Below are positions 59,101 to 61,620 of a DNA stretch of 64,000 bases, piece by piece. A program made the translations under genes and the position numbers. The stretch's first letter is position 1; each line of letters begins with the position of its first letter. Under the pieces are notes generated by a model that saw only the letters and a list, made by a program, of their open reading frames with translations, ran no database searches and was not told the origin of the DNA. The stretch lies in NCBI GenBank assembly GCA_963989245.1, contig OZ022349.1:32974732-33038731 (forward strand), given 5' to 3'. The stretch is from Nansenia antarctica. Taxonomy: Eukaryota; Chordata; Actinopteri; Argentiniformes; Microstomatidae.

Positions 59101-61423
59101 TCCCACGTTCCACGTCTCCCTACTCAAGCCGGTTTATTCCCCCATGGTTCCCCCACCCCGCCCCGCCCCCCGCCCCGTCTCATTGATGGACAGCCGGCCT
59201 ACACGGTCAACAGAATCATTGACTGCCGGAAGGTGGGTAAGGGTCTCCAATTTCTGGTGGACTGGGAGGGATATGGGCCTGAGGAGCGTACCTGGGTGCC
59301 TCGGCGGGATATACTGGATCCGAGCCTCATTACGGACTTTCGCCGGCTCCATCCCGAGGTACCCGGGTGAACTTCTGGGGCCGTTCGTCGGGGGGGGGGC
59401 ACTGTTACGAGGGGGGTCAGCGAGGATAACTCCCCGATGCCTCTGCTGGTTGAAGAGCAGCATCACTCCAGCCCTGGACTAATTACGTGATTATTGTCAC
59501 CTGTGAGTGTTTGTATGTGTATTTAGGTGTGTCCCATTTCCCTGTTCCCTTGTCTGTTGTTCGTACTTGTTAGCATCTTGTGAACCCTCGTCTTTCCCTA
59601 AAGAATATTGTGCATGATACTTGTCCCTGTCCTTTCGGTCCTGGAGGACTTTACCTTACCTGTCGCTACTTCCAGGTATTATTGACTATACTTGTGTTTT
59701 GATTTGTTTGTGTTTAAGTGCTATTAGTAAACGGAGCCTTGTTTGCTCATCTTTTGTTTTCGCTACTCGCAAGTGTTTTGTTATTGTTATTATTTATCGA
59801 CTCGCTACGCAGAGCCTTGCTTGCTCTCCTTTATTTTTTGTGGTTCTGTATCACGGTCCTATGGATATTCAGTGTACTCATCTCAGTAAAGAGAACTTTA
59901 TTTTATTAATGTCTCGACCTCAATTCCTCTGAGTCGCACCGCACATGGGTCCAACACCACTCTAGATTTAGAACATTATTCCAAAACGTAACATCTAACC
60001 ATGTCTAACCCATGTCTAACCCATGTCTAACCCATGTCTAACCCATGTCTAACCCAGTCTAACCATGTCCTAACCATGTCCTAACCATGTCCTAACCATG
60101 TCCTAACCATGTCCTAACCATGTCCAACCATGTCTAACCATAACCATGTCCTAACCATGTCCTAACCATGTCCTAACCATGTCCTAACCATGTCCAACCA
60201 TGTCCTAACCATGCCTAACCATGCCCTAACCATGTCTAACCATGTCTAACCCTGTCTAACCATAACCGTGTCTAACCGTGTCTAACCGTGTCTAACCGTG
60301 TCTAACCGTGTCTAACCATGTCCTAACCATGTCCTAACCATGTCCTAACCATGTCCTAACCATAACCATGTCTAACCATGTCTAACCATGTCCTAACCAT
60401 GACCATGTCTAACCATGTCCAACCATGTCTAACCATGTCCTAACCATGTCTAACCATAACCATGTCTAACCATGTCCTAACCATGTCTAACCATAACCAT
60501 GTCCTAACCATGTCTAACCATAACCATGTCTAACCATGTCTAACCATGTCCTAACCATGTCTAACCATAACCATGTCTAACCATGTCTAACCATAACCAT
60601 GTCTAACCATGTCCTAACCATGTCTAACCATAACCATGTCTAACCATAACCATGTCCTAACCATGTCTTACCATGTCCTAACCATGTCTAACCATAACCA
60701 TGTCTAACCATGTCTCTAACCATGTCCTAACCATGTCTAACCATAACCATGTCTAACCATGTCCTAACCATAACCATGTCTAACCATGTCCTAACCATGT
60801 CTAACCATGTCCTAACCATGTCTAACCATGTCTAACCATGTCCCAACCATGTCTAACCATGTTCTAACCATGTCTAACCATGTCCTAACCATGTCCTAAC
60901 CATGTCCTAACCATGTCCAACCATGTCCTAACCATGTCTAACCATGTCCTAACCATGTCTAACCATGTCCTAACCATGTCTAACCATGTCTAACCATGTC
61001 TAACCATGCATGCAGAGATACAGTGGAACAGAAGAATAGAAGAATTAATTTTTGTTGTAACAATAAAACATTAACGTGAGATCTTCCATACGGGCTCAAA
61101 TGTATCCTACAACTTCTAAAGATGTACCATAATAATCACATGTTTTATAACTAGATAGATCACCAATCCAAGCAATTAAAGAGAAAAAAAAACATAATTG
61201 AACGGTGATCCTGTAGAGTAGATGATCTGTAGTCGGAGAAAGGAGCGACTGTCATCCAGAGAGACATCGCATAGTCCTATTCTCTCTCTCACAAACGTGT
61301 TGCCCATATGATGGTGTATGAGAAGGAACAACACTACGGCGAGCGACCAGGCTTTTCCCCTACCCGTCCTCCCAGCACCTCCTTACCTTTCAGGGTCCTG
61401 AGCAGCGGGTCTTTGGGGGGCAT
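32250..61423 (-). CDS. RUN-domain protein gene, 10 exons seen, incomplete
   Basis: This is the only host protein gene I can support. Exons on the minus strand: 61387-61423, 39215-39322, 37988-38063, 37710-37866, 37404-37449, 37222-37280, 37078-37113, 36520-36572, [missing], 35232-35297, 32250-32309. Each intron has GT and AG ends, and phases agree through exons 1-8 and from 9 to 10. Exons 2-7 carry a RUN-domain pattern: LELILKKGL, then DYWQCFEQLL, then RGRGRYLLRLAL, then EWYNPAISILRNEE, then MEFRLDLE. RUN domains usually act as effectors of small GTPases in membrane traffic. Exons 9-10 (YGGKEVLQHAIPRVL, EVLIDMKETHLSATVNN) resemble the first strands and helix of a PTB/PID domain; this is an inference from pattern only. 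Intron 1 is 22.1 kb of nested transposons. The intron after exon 10 holds more than 32 kb of satellite. I do not recognise the orthologue, so no symbol is given. Confidence 0.85.
32327..32410 (-). mobile_element. SINE, tail part, split by a DNA transposon
   Basis: Read on the minus strand the segment ends with the fish SINE tail (TCGCTTTGGATAAAAGCGTC, then TACTAATGTAA). It stops at GCTAAG, where a 2.72-kb DNA element begins, and resumes at 35131 with GCTAAGTGCC. It is the same SINE type as the copy at 44943-45167. Confidence 0.75.
32430..32700. repeat. Subterminal tandem motifs of the fold-back element, left
   Basis: Repeated AATTGAATTGTATTTGACAG words, then about six copies of CAAAATACAATTCAGTT-type words. 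The mirror set is at about 34800-35110. Subterminal arrays of this kind often bind the transposase in DNA transposons; that role is inferred here. Confidence 0.7.
33380..33492. mobile_element. 113-bp hairpin MITE inside the fold-back element
   Basis: Ends TCAGGGCTCTCAAGTCTCAC and its reverse complement, with near-perfect arms of about 40 bp around a short GTGTGAGCG-rich centre. Flanked by TCTTAAC on both sides (33373-33379 and 33493-33499), a 7-bp match. Present only once, in the unique centre of the host element, so it inserted after or independently of the inverted arms. Confidence 0.75.
34446..34759 (+). mobile_element. 5'-truncated LINE 3' end (314 bp)
   Basis: Ends with CAATGACAAATAAAGT followed by (CTAT)n, a LINE-type poly(A)-signal tail, and carries the 3' UTR word TTTCGTTGTTTGGTACCTGT. 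The 10-bp target duplication TATTATTCTA flanks it (34436-34445 and 34760-34769). It interrupts only the right arm of the fold-back element, so it is younger than that palindrome. No coding remnant. Confidence 0.8.
35131..35190 (-). mobile_element. SINE, remaining part after the split
   Basis: GCTAAGTGCCTTACTCAAGG and CACACTAGTGGTG continue the SINE begun at 32327, then degrade within 50 bp. The tRNA-like head is not recognisable here. Exon 9 starts about 40 bp further on. Confidence 0.65.
35232..35297 (-). CDS. RUN-domain gene, downstream exon (numbered 9)
   Basis: 66 nt, 22 codons, phase 0 both ends. Acceptor CTTGTCTACCCAG then TATGG; donor CAGCCAG then GTACAC. Encodes YGGKEVLQHAIPRVLQQNQP and SQ. 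This resembles the first helix of a PTB/PID domain (G-x-x-VL-x-AI-x-x-VL), but that is pattern matching only. It joins in frame to exon 10. Another open frame across the same bases would meet an early stop at exon 10. Confidence 0.65.
35298..35535. other. Intronic sequence, nothing identified
   Basis: Single-copy-looking sequence just outside exon 9. Short open frames here depend on the adjacent GA repeat. I found no exon with matching splice phases. Confidence 0.5.
35536..35665. repeat. Polypurine minisatellite (GGGAGAG / GGCAGAG)
   Basis: About 130 bp of 7-bp units GGGGAGA with interspersed GGGCAGA, all purine on the plus strand apart from single C. Open frames in several phases (rich in E, R, G) are an artefact of the repeat. 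Long purine tracts can form triplex or G-rich structures. Confidence 0.95.
35780..35879. repeat. 25-bp tandem repeat, four units
   Basis: Four consecutive units beginning CTTAGGCACTAGTGTAG and ending ATATGAAG. Unit 2 has CTCTAG instead of CACTAG, and the last unit diverges at its end. Intronic; function unknown. Confidence 0.9.
35888..36283. repeat. G-rich minisatellite (GGGGCTAGGGTGTA type)
   Basis: About 400 bp built from GGGCTAGGGTGTAGG and GGGGGTAGG words in irregular order, with a block of about 130 bp repeated (36000-36110 and 36130-36260). Runs of 3-6 G every few bases give high G-quadruplex potential on the plus strand. It ends 17 bp before the N gap, a plausible cause of the assembly break. 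Confidence 0.92.
36284..36300 (+). mobile_element. Possible hAT-type terminal sequence cut by the gap
   Basis: CAGGGGTCGGGAACCTT matches the general form of hAT inverted-repeat ends (CAGGGGTC-G-AACC). Only 17 bp are visible before the Ns, so this is a hint, not a call. Confidence 0.3.
36301..36500. other. Assembly gap (200 Ns)
   Basis: Exactly 200 N, likely a nominal size. It lies between exons 8 and 9 of the RUN-domain gene, whose phases require at least one more exon in this interval. Confidence 0.99.
36520..36572 (-). CDS. RUN-domain gene exon 8
   Basis: 53 nt, phase 0 in, phase 2 out. Acceptor GTCTCCAG then GTGTGTGAGG; donor CCTCAG then GTCAGT. Encodes VCEVYEAVPCRELGLVL plus AG. It lies 20 bp from the assembly gap at 36301-36500. 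The phase-2 end cannot join exon 9 directly. Confidence 0.8.
36585..36643. repeat. 12-bp tandem repeat (ACACCTGAGGAC)
   Basis: Five units of ACACCTGAGGAC with early variants (AGAACACGCCTG), directly intronic of exon 8. Open frames through it are repeat artefacts. Confidence 0.9.
36644..37077. other. Intron 7, no feature beyond AT-rich (AATA/TAAT) tracts
   Basis: Between exons 8 and 7. AT-rich trinucleotide stretches at about 36997-37065. No exon or element identified. Confidence 0.6.
37078..37113 (-). CDS. RUN-domain gene exon 7 (36-nt micro-exon)
   Basis: Exactly 12 codons, NCSFLDESWLLP, phase 0 in and out. Acceptor CTTTCACTTCAG then AACTGC; donor CTACCA then GTAAGT, a full consensus. Too short to be noticed from ORF length; supported by splice sites and continuity with exons 6 and 8. 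Being symmetric, it could be skipped without a frameshift. Confidence 0.82.
37222..37280 (-). CDS. RUN-domain gene exon 6
   Basis: 59 nt, entering in phase 1 and leaving in phase 0. Acceptor CCTCTCTCAG then AGCCC; donor CTGGAG then GTGAAA. Encodes EPFLSLLLVLSDMEFRLDLE with the first codon split. The leucine-rich helix followed by F-LDLE is the usual end of the RUN fold. Intron 5 is only 123 bp. Confidence 0.9.
37404..37449 (-). CDS. RUN-domain gene exon 5
   Basis: 46 nt, phase 0 in, one base out. Acceptor TTTTCTAG then TGGTAC; donor GATGG then GTGAGC. Encodes WYNPAISILRNEELM, corresponding to the FY-P-A-L-EE segment of RUN domains. Intron 4 (37450-37709) contains a LINE tail and a long hairpin. 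Confidence 0.9.
37468..37535 (-). mobile_element. Short LINE 3' tail in intron 4
   Basis: The minus strand reads AAATTTCCTGTATGTGCGAA, then GGCAATAATAACAATTCTGATTCTGATTCTGG. This resembles the 3' UTR and (ATTCTG)n tail of the LINE A-like families. About 65 bp, no coding remnant. Confidence 0.6.
37541..37611. repeat. 71-bp hairpin (inverted repeat) in intron 4
   Basis: CTATGTACACAAAAGG at the left pairs with CCTTTTGTGTACATAG at the right, and CACAGAGAAATA pairs with TATTTCTCTGTG, leaving a loop of about 6 nt (CAGGCC) and a small bulge. Stem of about 30 bp. It could be a degenerate MITE or a structured intronic RNA; nothing else identifies it. Confidence 0.8.
37710..37866 (-). CDS. RUN-domain gene exon 4 (domain core)
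   Basis: 157 nt. Acceptor TGTCTCTAG then GCTAGG; donor CTGGAG then GTCAGT. A second AG five bases downstream (GGCTAG then GGGGCG) would shift the frame. Encodes GVSLAVEQTAACRKLL, then RGRGRYLLRLALSRRVLDG and HLLHTPKILE. The basic GRGR-LRLAL block is the most recognisable RUN motif, usually seen as GRGRAWLRLAL. Confidence 0.92.
37928..37978. repeat. (TG)n microsatellite with GC interruptions
   Basis: Dinucleotide TG run in intron 3, between exons 3 and 4. Together with the next microsatellite it creates a spurious long open frame on the minus strand that includes exon 4. Confidence 0.97.
37988..38063 (-). CDS. RUN-domain gene exon 3
   Basis: 76 nt, phase 1 in and phase 2 out. Acceptor CTCCTTCAG then AACCAG; donor GGCAG then GTAAAC. 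Encodes PVLSLVQRDYWQCFEQLLHQ and DTCG. The aromatic DYW motif matches the conserved W/F-rich block of RUN domains. A different open frame runs through this exon into the neighbouring CA/TG repeats and should not be taken for the product. Confidence 0.88.
38087..38159. repeat. (CA)n microsatellite
   Basis: Near-perfect CA dinucleotide run about 25 bp upstream of exon 3 on the gene strand, so the pre-mRNA carries a (UG)n tract just before the exon 3 acceptor. Confidence 0.97.
38421..38772. repeat. 13-bp minisatellite (AGAGTTTAACATT), about 27 units
   Basis: Perfect 13-bp units alternating AGAGTTTAACATT and AGAGTTTAACATC, with a single AAATT variant. It lies in intron 2. The pattern of the T and C forms is nearly alternating in the middle, suggesting a 26-bp higher-order unit that expanded. 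Confidence 0.96.
38773..39214. other. Intron 2 remainder, nothing identified
   Basis: A C-tract, an A-rich stretch (AAAAAACTAAAAAG) and AT-rich sequence. No ORF or element recognised; possibly a decayed retroelement tail. Confidence 0.5.
39215..39322 (-). CDS. RUN-domain gene exon 2
   Basis: 108 nt: two bases, 35 codons, one base. Acceptor CCGCTAG then TGTGTATCC after a T-rich tract; donor CTCCAGC then GTGAGT. The peptide includes AVTDLNPHLSSCCELLELIL and KKGLQ, the first helix region of a RUN domain. An alternative AG 19 nt further in (CTCCAG then GCAGAG) would break the frame with exon 1, so the outer acceptor was chosen. Confidence 0.85.
39368..39452 (-). mobile_element. SINE tail part in intron 1
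   Basis: Minus strand reads GGATTAAAAAGCGTCTGCTA and the GGGGGAATGTCCCTGTAATC block shared with the SINEs at 44943 and 32327. The head is replaced by a tandem expansion (next feature). Confidence 0.8.
39453..39703. repeat. 37-bp tandem repeat grown from SINE sequence, about 6.5 units
   Basis: Units read CTTACTCAAGGACACACTAG then TGGTGGTGTTCCCAGGT, spaced 37-40 bp, with ACTAAA and GATACA variants. The words CTTACTCAAGGACACACTAG and TGGTGGTG are those of the SINE body, so the array expanded in situ from one SINE copy. It abuts the LINE C tail. Confidence 0.92.
39704..40760 (-). pseudogene. LINE C, RT 3' half and 3' tail
   Basis: An L2-type LINE on the minus strand. From high to low coordinates: the RT catalytic block HCYADDTQLYVSF, NLQLNADKTEILVIGP, a frameshift near 40490, then YHLRNIAKIKPILT, SRLDYCNGLYS, LQLVQNTAARILT, ITPVLAALYWLPVKSRIDF and the C-terminus LWNALPVAI. 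The 3' UTR ends GGTGCTTTATAAATAAAATG and (TTAC)n. The 5' part continues at 41277 on the other side of a solo LTR. Truncated and frameshifted, so inactive. Confidence 0.93.
40761..41276 (+). mobile_element. Solo LTR (516 bp) inside LINE C
   Basis: Starts TGATATGATG and ends AATAACA, with the 5-bp target duplication AGCAC (40756-40760 and 41277-41281). Internal signals are in LTR order: a TATAA box at 41096-41100 and AATAAA at 41170-41175, giving U3, R and U5 in plus orientation. Across the duplication the LINE C frame is continuous (MLPLG on one side, ALINSF on the other), so the boundaries are exact. No internal coding region remains: it recombined to a solo LTR. Family unknown; a 5-bp duplication suits Gypsy, Pao or Copia types and some ERVs. 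Confidence 0.88.
41277..41440 (-). pseudogene. LINE C, upstream RT fragment
   Basis: Encodes LKWLSSYLSGRSVAV and GVPQGSILGPILFSLYMLPL, RT motifs immediately upstream of the YADD block in L2-type elements. It is 5'-truncated at about 41440, where LINE A copy 1 starts. Confidence 0.9.
41441..43289 (+). pseudogene. LINE A copy 1: 5' UTR, endonuclease and start of RT
   Basis: The 5' end begins with ATGGCGGCG words. The frame is open from 41673: a basic Arg-rich N-terminus (about residues 1-50), then the APE-type endonuclease (LSNVRSLAKMDELRL, VIILTETWLS, KRGGGLVIST, HIIAGDFNHADL, LGMSDHMSILLIP), a linker (PWMTEKVRQLLKERNNAFSA), and the RT N-terminal region (RKASGPDGVLGRVLRDCADQ, SLNDYRPVALTP-like SCLNDYRPVALTP). 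It is cut at about 43289 before the RT catalytic block. Frame beyond that belongs to LINE A copy 2 in antisense. CR1/L2/Rex-type; the exact clade is uncertain. Confidence 0.93.
43290..45461 (-). pseudogene. LINE A copy 2, RT part
   Basis: The minus-strand 3' half of a second LINE A, continuing from 50746. It encodes the end of the endonuclease (MSDHVSILLIPAYTP) and linker, then after a SINE insertion the RT: SGPDGVLGRVLRDC, PYQLAYRAHRSTEDAI, LLFVDFSSAFNTILP, TGSPQGCVLSPILYNLYTYD, VKFADDTTVVGYI, LNQSKTQEIIVDFRR, then ICNWFSSCTAAERNTLQRVV and DPSHPGYEHFARL. It stops before the usual C-terminus and 3' UTR. An in-frame stop near 43516 and the SINE show it is dead. Nearly identical in protein to copy 1 over the overlap. 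Confidence 0.93.
44943..45167 (-). mobile_element. tRNA-derived SINE in LINE A copy 2
   Basis: Complete-looking SINE on the minus strand. The head reads GTGGTGGTCTAGTGGATAGT (A box TGGTCTAGTGG) and GAGTTCAAATCC (B box), so it carries a split RNA polymerase III promoter. The body includes GGGTAAGGCACTTAGCCCTC and GGGGGAATGTCCCTG. The tail is TCGCTTTGGATAAAAGCGTC, then AATT repeats. TGTT flanks both ends; removing the SINE leaves normal LINE A sequence. Its tail resembles LINE tails, as expected for a SINE mobilised by LINE machinery. Confidence 0.9.
45741..47757 (-). pseudogene. LINE B linker and reverse transcriptase
   Basis: Two overlapping frames (47757-47467, then 47672-45741). The first holds the linker (SPWYTPELRTMKQTGRQLER). 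The second holds RT motifs in order: SNYRPISNLPFLSKTLERVV, GFRPHHSTETALVKVINDLL, LLDLSAAFDTVSHSILLQRL, QGVPQGSVLGPLLFLCYTLP, the catalytic HCYADDTQIYI, LKLNSEKTEVILIG, and the C-terminal SRLDYCNSLLTGI, HWLPIKERIHFKVLILTYKA and LWNSLPQPLRDSP. RT looks intact in sequence; the element is inactive because of the frameshifts upstream. Confidence 0.93.
48218..49135 (-). pseudogene. LINE B N-terminal region and endonuclease start
   Basis: An open frame of 305 codons: a poorly conserved N-terminus rich in Ala, Thr, Asn and Leu, then the start of the APE-type endonuclease (LALLNTRSLSNKSPVISELI, LDILLLTETWQ, LSKRGGGLAAL). The frame is lost at about 48220 within the endonuclease and the homologous sequence continues in another frame toward 47757, so the protein is broken. 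Confidence 0.85.
49340..50400 (-). mobile_element. hAT transposon, deletion derivative (1061 bp), in LINE B
   Basis: Ends CAGTGGCGGGCGGT and the complement of CAGTGGTGTGCCGT (11 of 14 match), with the 8-bp target duplication GTAGTCCG (49332-49339 and 50401-50408). It carries a transposase remnant at 49587-49802. An 8-bp duplication, TIRs and that peptide place it in hAT. Internally deleted, so non-autonomous. It sits in the 5' region of LINE B: the third level of nesting inside intron 1. Confidence 0.88.
49587..49802 (-). pseudogene. hAT transposase remnant
   Basis: The minus strand encodes FRGHNESAES, then SGKIQIDLIFAIAEVMGEEI, then KKAPFVAIMVDETTDVGN, followed by a stop at 49587-49589. FRGH-E and the VDETTD motif, with the first catalytic Asp of the DDE triad, are typical of hAT transposases (Charlie/ZBED-like). 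Only about 60 residues survive. The upstream stop coincides with a T-rich AG that may be an old splice acceptor. Confidence 0.85.
50746..51285 (-). pseudogene. LINE A copy 2, endonuclease part
   Basis: Minus-strand continuation of LINE A copy 2 between the LINE B and hAT insertions. It encodes NVRSLANKMDELRLQVASNN, CVIILTETWLSASI, then in a shifted frame KTRGGGLIISTKDSWCLN, AVYITAVYIAPRADASLA and VHIIAGDFNHADLKVV. A frame shift occurs around 51160. The sequence breaks at 50746 exactly where LINE B entered and resumes at 45461. Confidence 0.92.
51286..52321. mobile_element. Non-autonomous hAT element (1036 bp) in LINE A copy 2
   Basis: Termini TAGGGATGTCCCGAT and its exact complement (15 bp), with the 8-bp target duplication GTTAGAGA (51278-51285 and 52322-52329). 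Subterminal GATATTGATATCG and TATCGGTATCGG words are repeated. No transposase frame is recognised. Excising it restores LINE A sequence seen in copy 1 (GTAAGATCC/GGAATATAC junction). Confidence 0.92.
52322..52710 (-). pseudogene. LINE A copy 2, 5' UTR and ORF start
   Basis: Minus-strand 5' end matching copy 1 at 41460-41830: AAGATGGCGGCGCGTTCGCA, the GAGGCTGGGAGAGCTCC block, and the Arg-rich N-terminus (LRRKRRR). It ends next to the 10/11-bp minisatellite. Confidence 0.88.
52756..53713. repeat. 10/11-bp minisatellite, left half (CTAACCATGT)
   Basis: About 90 units, mixing 10-bp TCTAACCATG and 11-bp TCCTAACCATG. A Gypsy element splits the array; the right half starts at 59994. On the gene strand the unit reads CATGGTTAGA or CATGGTTAGGA. 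Confidence 0.97.
53714..54311 (+). repeat. Gypsy 5' LTR (598 bp)
   Basis: Starts TGTTACGAGG and ends AACGTTACA. A TATA-like TATTTAG at 53831-53837 precedes GTCTGTTGTTC at 53863 by 32 bp, a plausible RNA start. Compared with the 3' LTR I count nine substitutions and a 7-bp indel (about 1.5%), suggesting a relatively recent insertion. Confidence 0.93.
54312..54322 (+). promoter_or_regulatory. Putative self-priming primer-binding site
   Basis: GAACAACAGAC directly follows the LTR and is the exact reverse complement of GTCTGTTGTTC at 53863-53873, the predicted 5' end of the RNA. No TGG tRNA-type PBS is seen. This is the arrangement known from Tf1, where the RNA 5' end primes reverse transcription. 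Confidence 0.7.
55173..55896 (+). mobile_element. LINE A 3' fragment inserted in Gypsy gag
   Basis: A 5'-truncated LINE of about 720 bp. It encodes KKAQKRLFFLRQLRKFHLP, ESIVTSAIIIWFPAAA, RSAERVIGCPLPPLEALF and NSFFPTAIRLLNA, then a C-tract, 3' UTR and (GATTCT)n tail. The gag frame is continuous across the insertion (CTTTCT on the left, CAGACA on the right); TTCT is shared by both edges but cannot be told from the tail. It shares the RT end and 3' UTR with the fragments in the satellite. Confidence 0.92.
55986..55992 (+). promoter_or_regulatory. Candidate -1 frameshift heptamer GGGAAAC
   Basis: G GGA AAC in the gag frame, 12 nt before the gag stop at 56005. A -1 slip here enters exactly the frame of the protease-RT reading frame. 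GGGAAAC is a known slippery sequence in retroviral gag-pro junctions. A downstream RNA structure was not established. Confidence 0.6.
55993..57089 (+). pseudogene. Gypsy pol: protease and first part of RT
   Basis: In the -1 frame relative to gag. The protease has the active-site DSGAAGNLMD (D at 56124) and IVLGHPWL. After a Pro/Ser-rich linker the RT starts (PPHRSYDCAIDLLPG, AGFFFVAKKDGGQRPCIDYR, NRYPLPLMTTAFESL, FTKLDLRNAYNLVRI, YLVMPFGLANAP). A one-base insertion at about 57068 shifts the frame just before the catalytic motif. Confidence 0.94.
57090..58085 (+). pseudogene. Gypsy pol: RT catalytic core and RNase H
   Basis: Continues RT after the frameshift with the catalytic FVYLDDIFIFS, GFVVDKGNLLMDPGKVSAVL and FLGFANFYRRFIRGFSALA, then RNase H (PFVVEVDASDMAVGAVLSQR, NYDVGNREMLAIKLALEEWR, LVWTDHKNLAYIQGAKRLNS, KPDALSRQFD). 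The frame breaks at about 58080-58110 before the integrase zinc-binding region. Confidence 0.94.
58110..59165 (+). pseudogene. Gypsy pol: integrase
   Basis: HHCC zinc-binding module (HASSLTSHPG, then CPLCARSK) followed by the DDE core: first Asp in SLDFISALP, second in MVSDRGPQFAS, Glu in NGQTERVNQDL. It continues with the GPY/F-type region RKLAPRFVGPFRVVRR and HPTFHVSLLKPV. The frame is lost in the C-rich stretch 59150-59175. Confidence 0.94.
59187..59370 (+). pseudogene. Gypsy chromodomain
   Basis: In the frame after the C-tract: VNRIIDCRKVGKGLQFLVDW, EGYGPEERTWVPRRDI, LHPEVPG, then TGA at 59368-59370. The aromatic and WEGY/TWVP residues are those of a chromodomain, which in chromoviruses directs integration to particular chromatin. 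Confidence 0.9.
59388..59402 (+). promoter_or_regulatory. Gypsy polypurine tract
   Basis: A run of about ten G followed by CAC immediately precedes the 3' LTR; the usual site for plus-strand DNA priming. Confidence 0.7.
59403..59993 (+). repeat. Gypsy 3' LTR (591 bp)
   Basis: Matches the 5' LTR with nine substitutions and lacks 7 bp (GAAGTTT region near 59715). Starts TGTTACGAGG, ends AACGTAACA. The start-site word GTCTGTTGTTC is kept. Confidence 0.93.
59994..61012. repeat. 10/11-bp minisatellite, right half
   Basis: Continues the array split by the Gypsy element. It is more heterogeneous than the left half: TCTAACCCATG units next to the element, a TCTAACCGTG run near 60270-60310, and frequent TAACCATAACCATG units after 60350. 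Ends ACCATGCATGCAG. Confidence 0.96.
61013..61386. other. Start of intron 1 (gene strand), nothing identified
   Basis: AT-rich single-copy-looking sequence between exon 1 and the minisatellite. No ORF, element or RNA recognised. Confidence 0.6.
61387..61423 (-). CDS. RUN-domain gene exon 1 (start codon)
   Basis: Encodes MPPKDPLLRTLK plus one base and ends at a strong donor (AAAG then GTAAGG). The chosen ATG (complement of 61421-61423) follows four ATC codons and has A at -3. No in-frame ATG is visible in the few codons upstream. An out-of-frame ATG lies a short way upstream and gives a short peptide. The phase (one spare base) fits exon 2. The exon is short, so it rests mainly on donor quality, phase match and reading frame. 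Confidence 0.7.
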
Positions 61424-61620
61424 GATGATGATGATGTTACCATGTTGTTCGCAGCTCCGCCAGACGCACCAAACCCCGTCTCTCTCGACAGCGCGTCACT
61501 ACACACACTTCCGCATGTCAATAACGTACCGATAACATCCCCGTCCCCCTGGGTGTTCTACATATGATTATTAACATCCAGAGACAGATCAACAACAGCC
61601 ACATTCACACATCACACGTG
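61424..61620 (-). promoter_or_regulatory. Putative 5' UTR and promoter of the RUN-domain gene
   Basis: Immediately upstream of the start codon of exon 1 on the minus strand, with several CpGs and no TATA box at a usual place. Assigned by position only; the transcription start is not visible. Confidence 0.35.

Larger units (their letters stand above)
53714..59993 (+). mobile_element. Ty3/Gypsy retrotransposon with chromodomain (Tf1/sushi type)
   Basis: 6280 bp with both LTRs, inserted in the minisatellite (TCTAAC on each side). Order: 5' LTR, primer-binding region, gag with zinc knuckle, protease, RT, RNase H, integrase, chromodomain, polypurine tract, 3' LTR. No envelope gene. A LINE A fragment interrupts gag. 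Frameshifts occur in gag (two), RT, integrase start and before the chromodomain, so the copy is defective. The pol order and C-terminal chromodomain indicate the chromovirus branch of Ty3/Gypsy. Confidence 0.95.
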
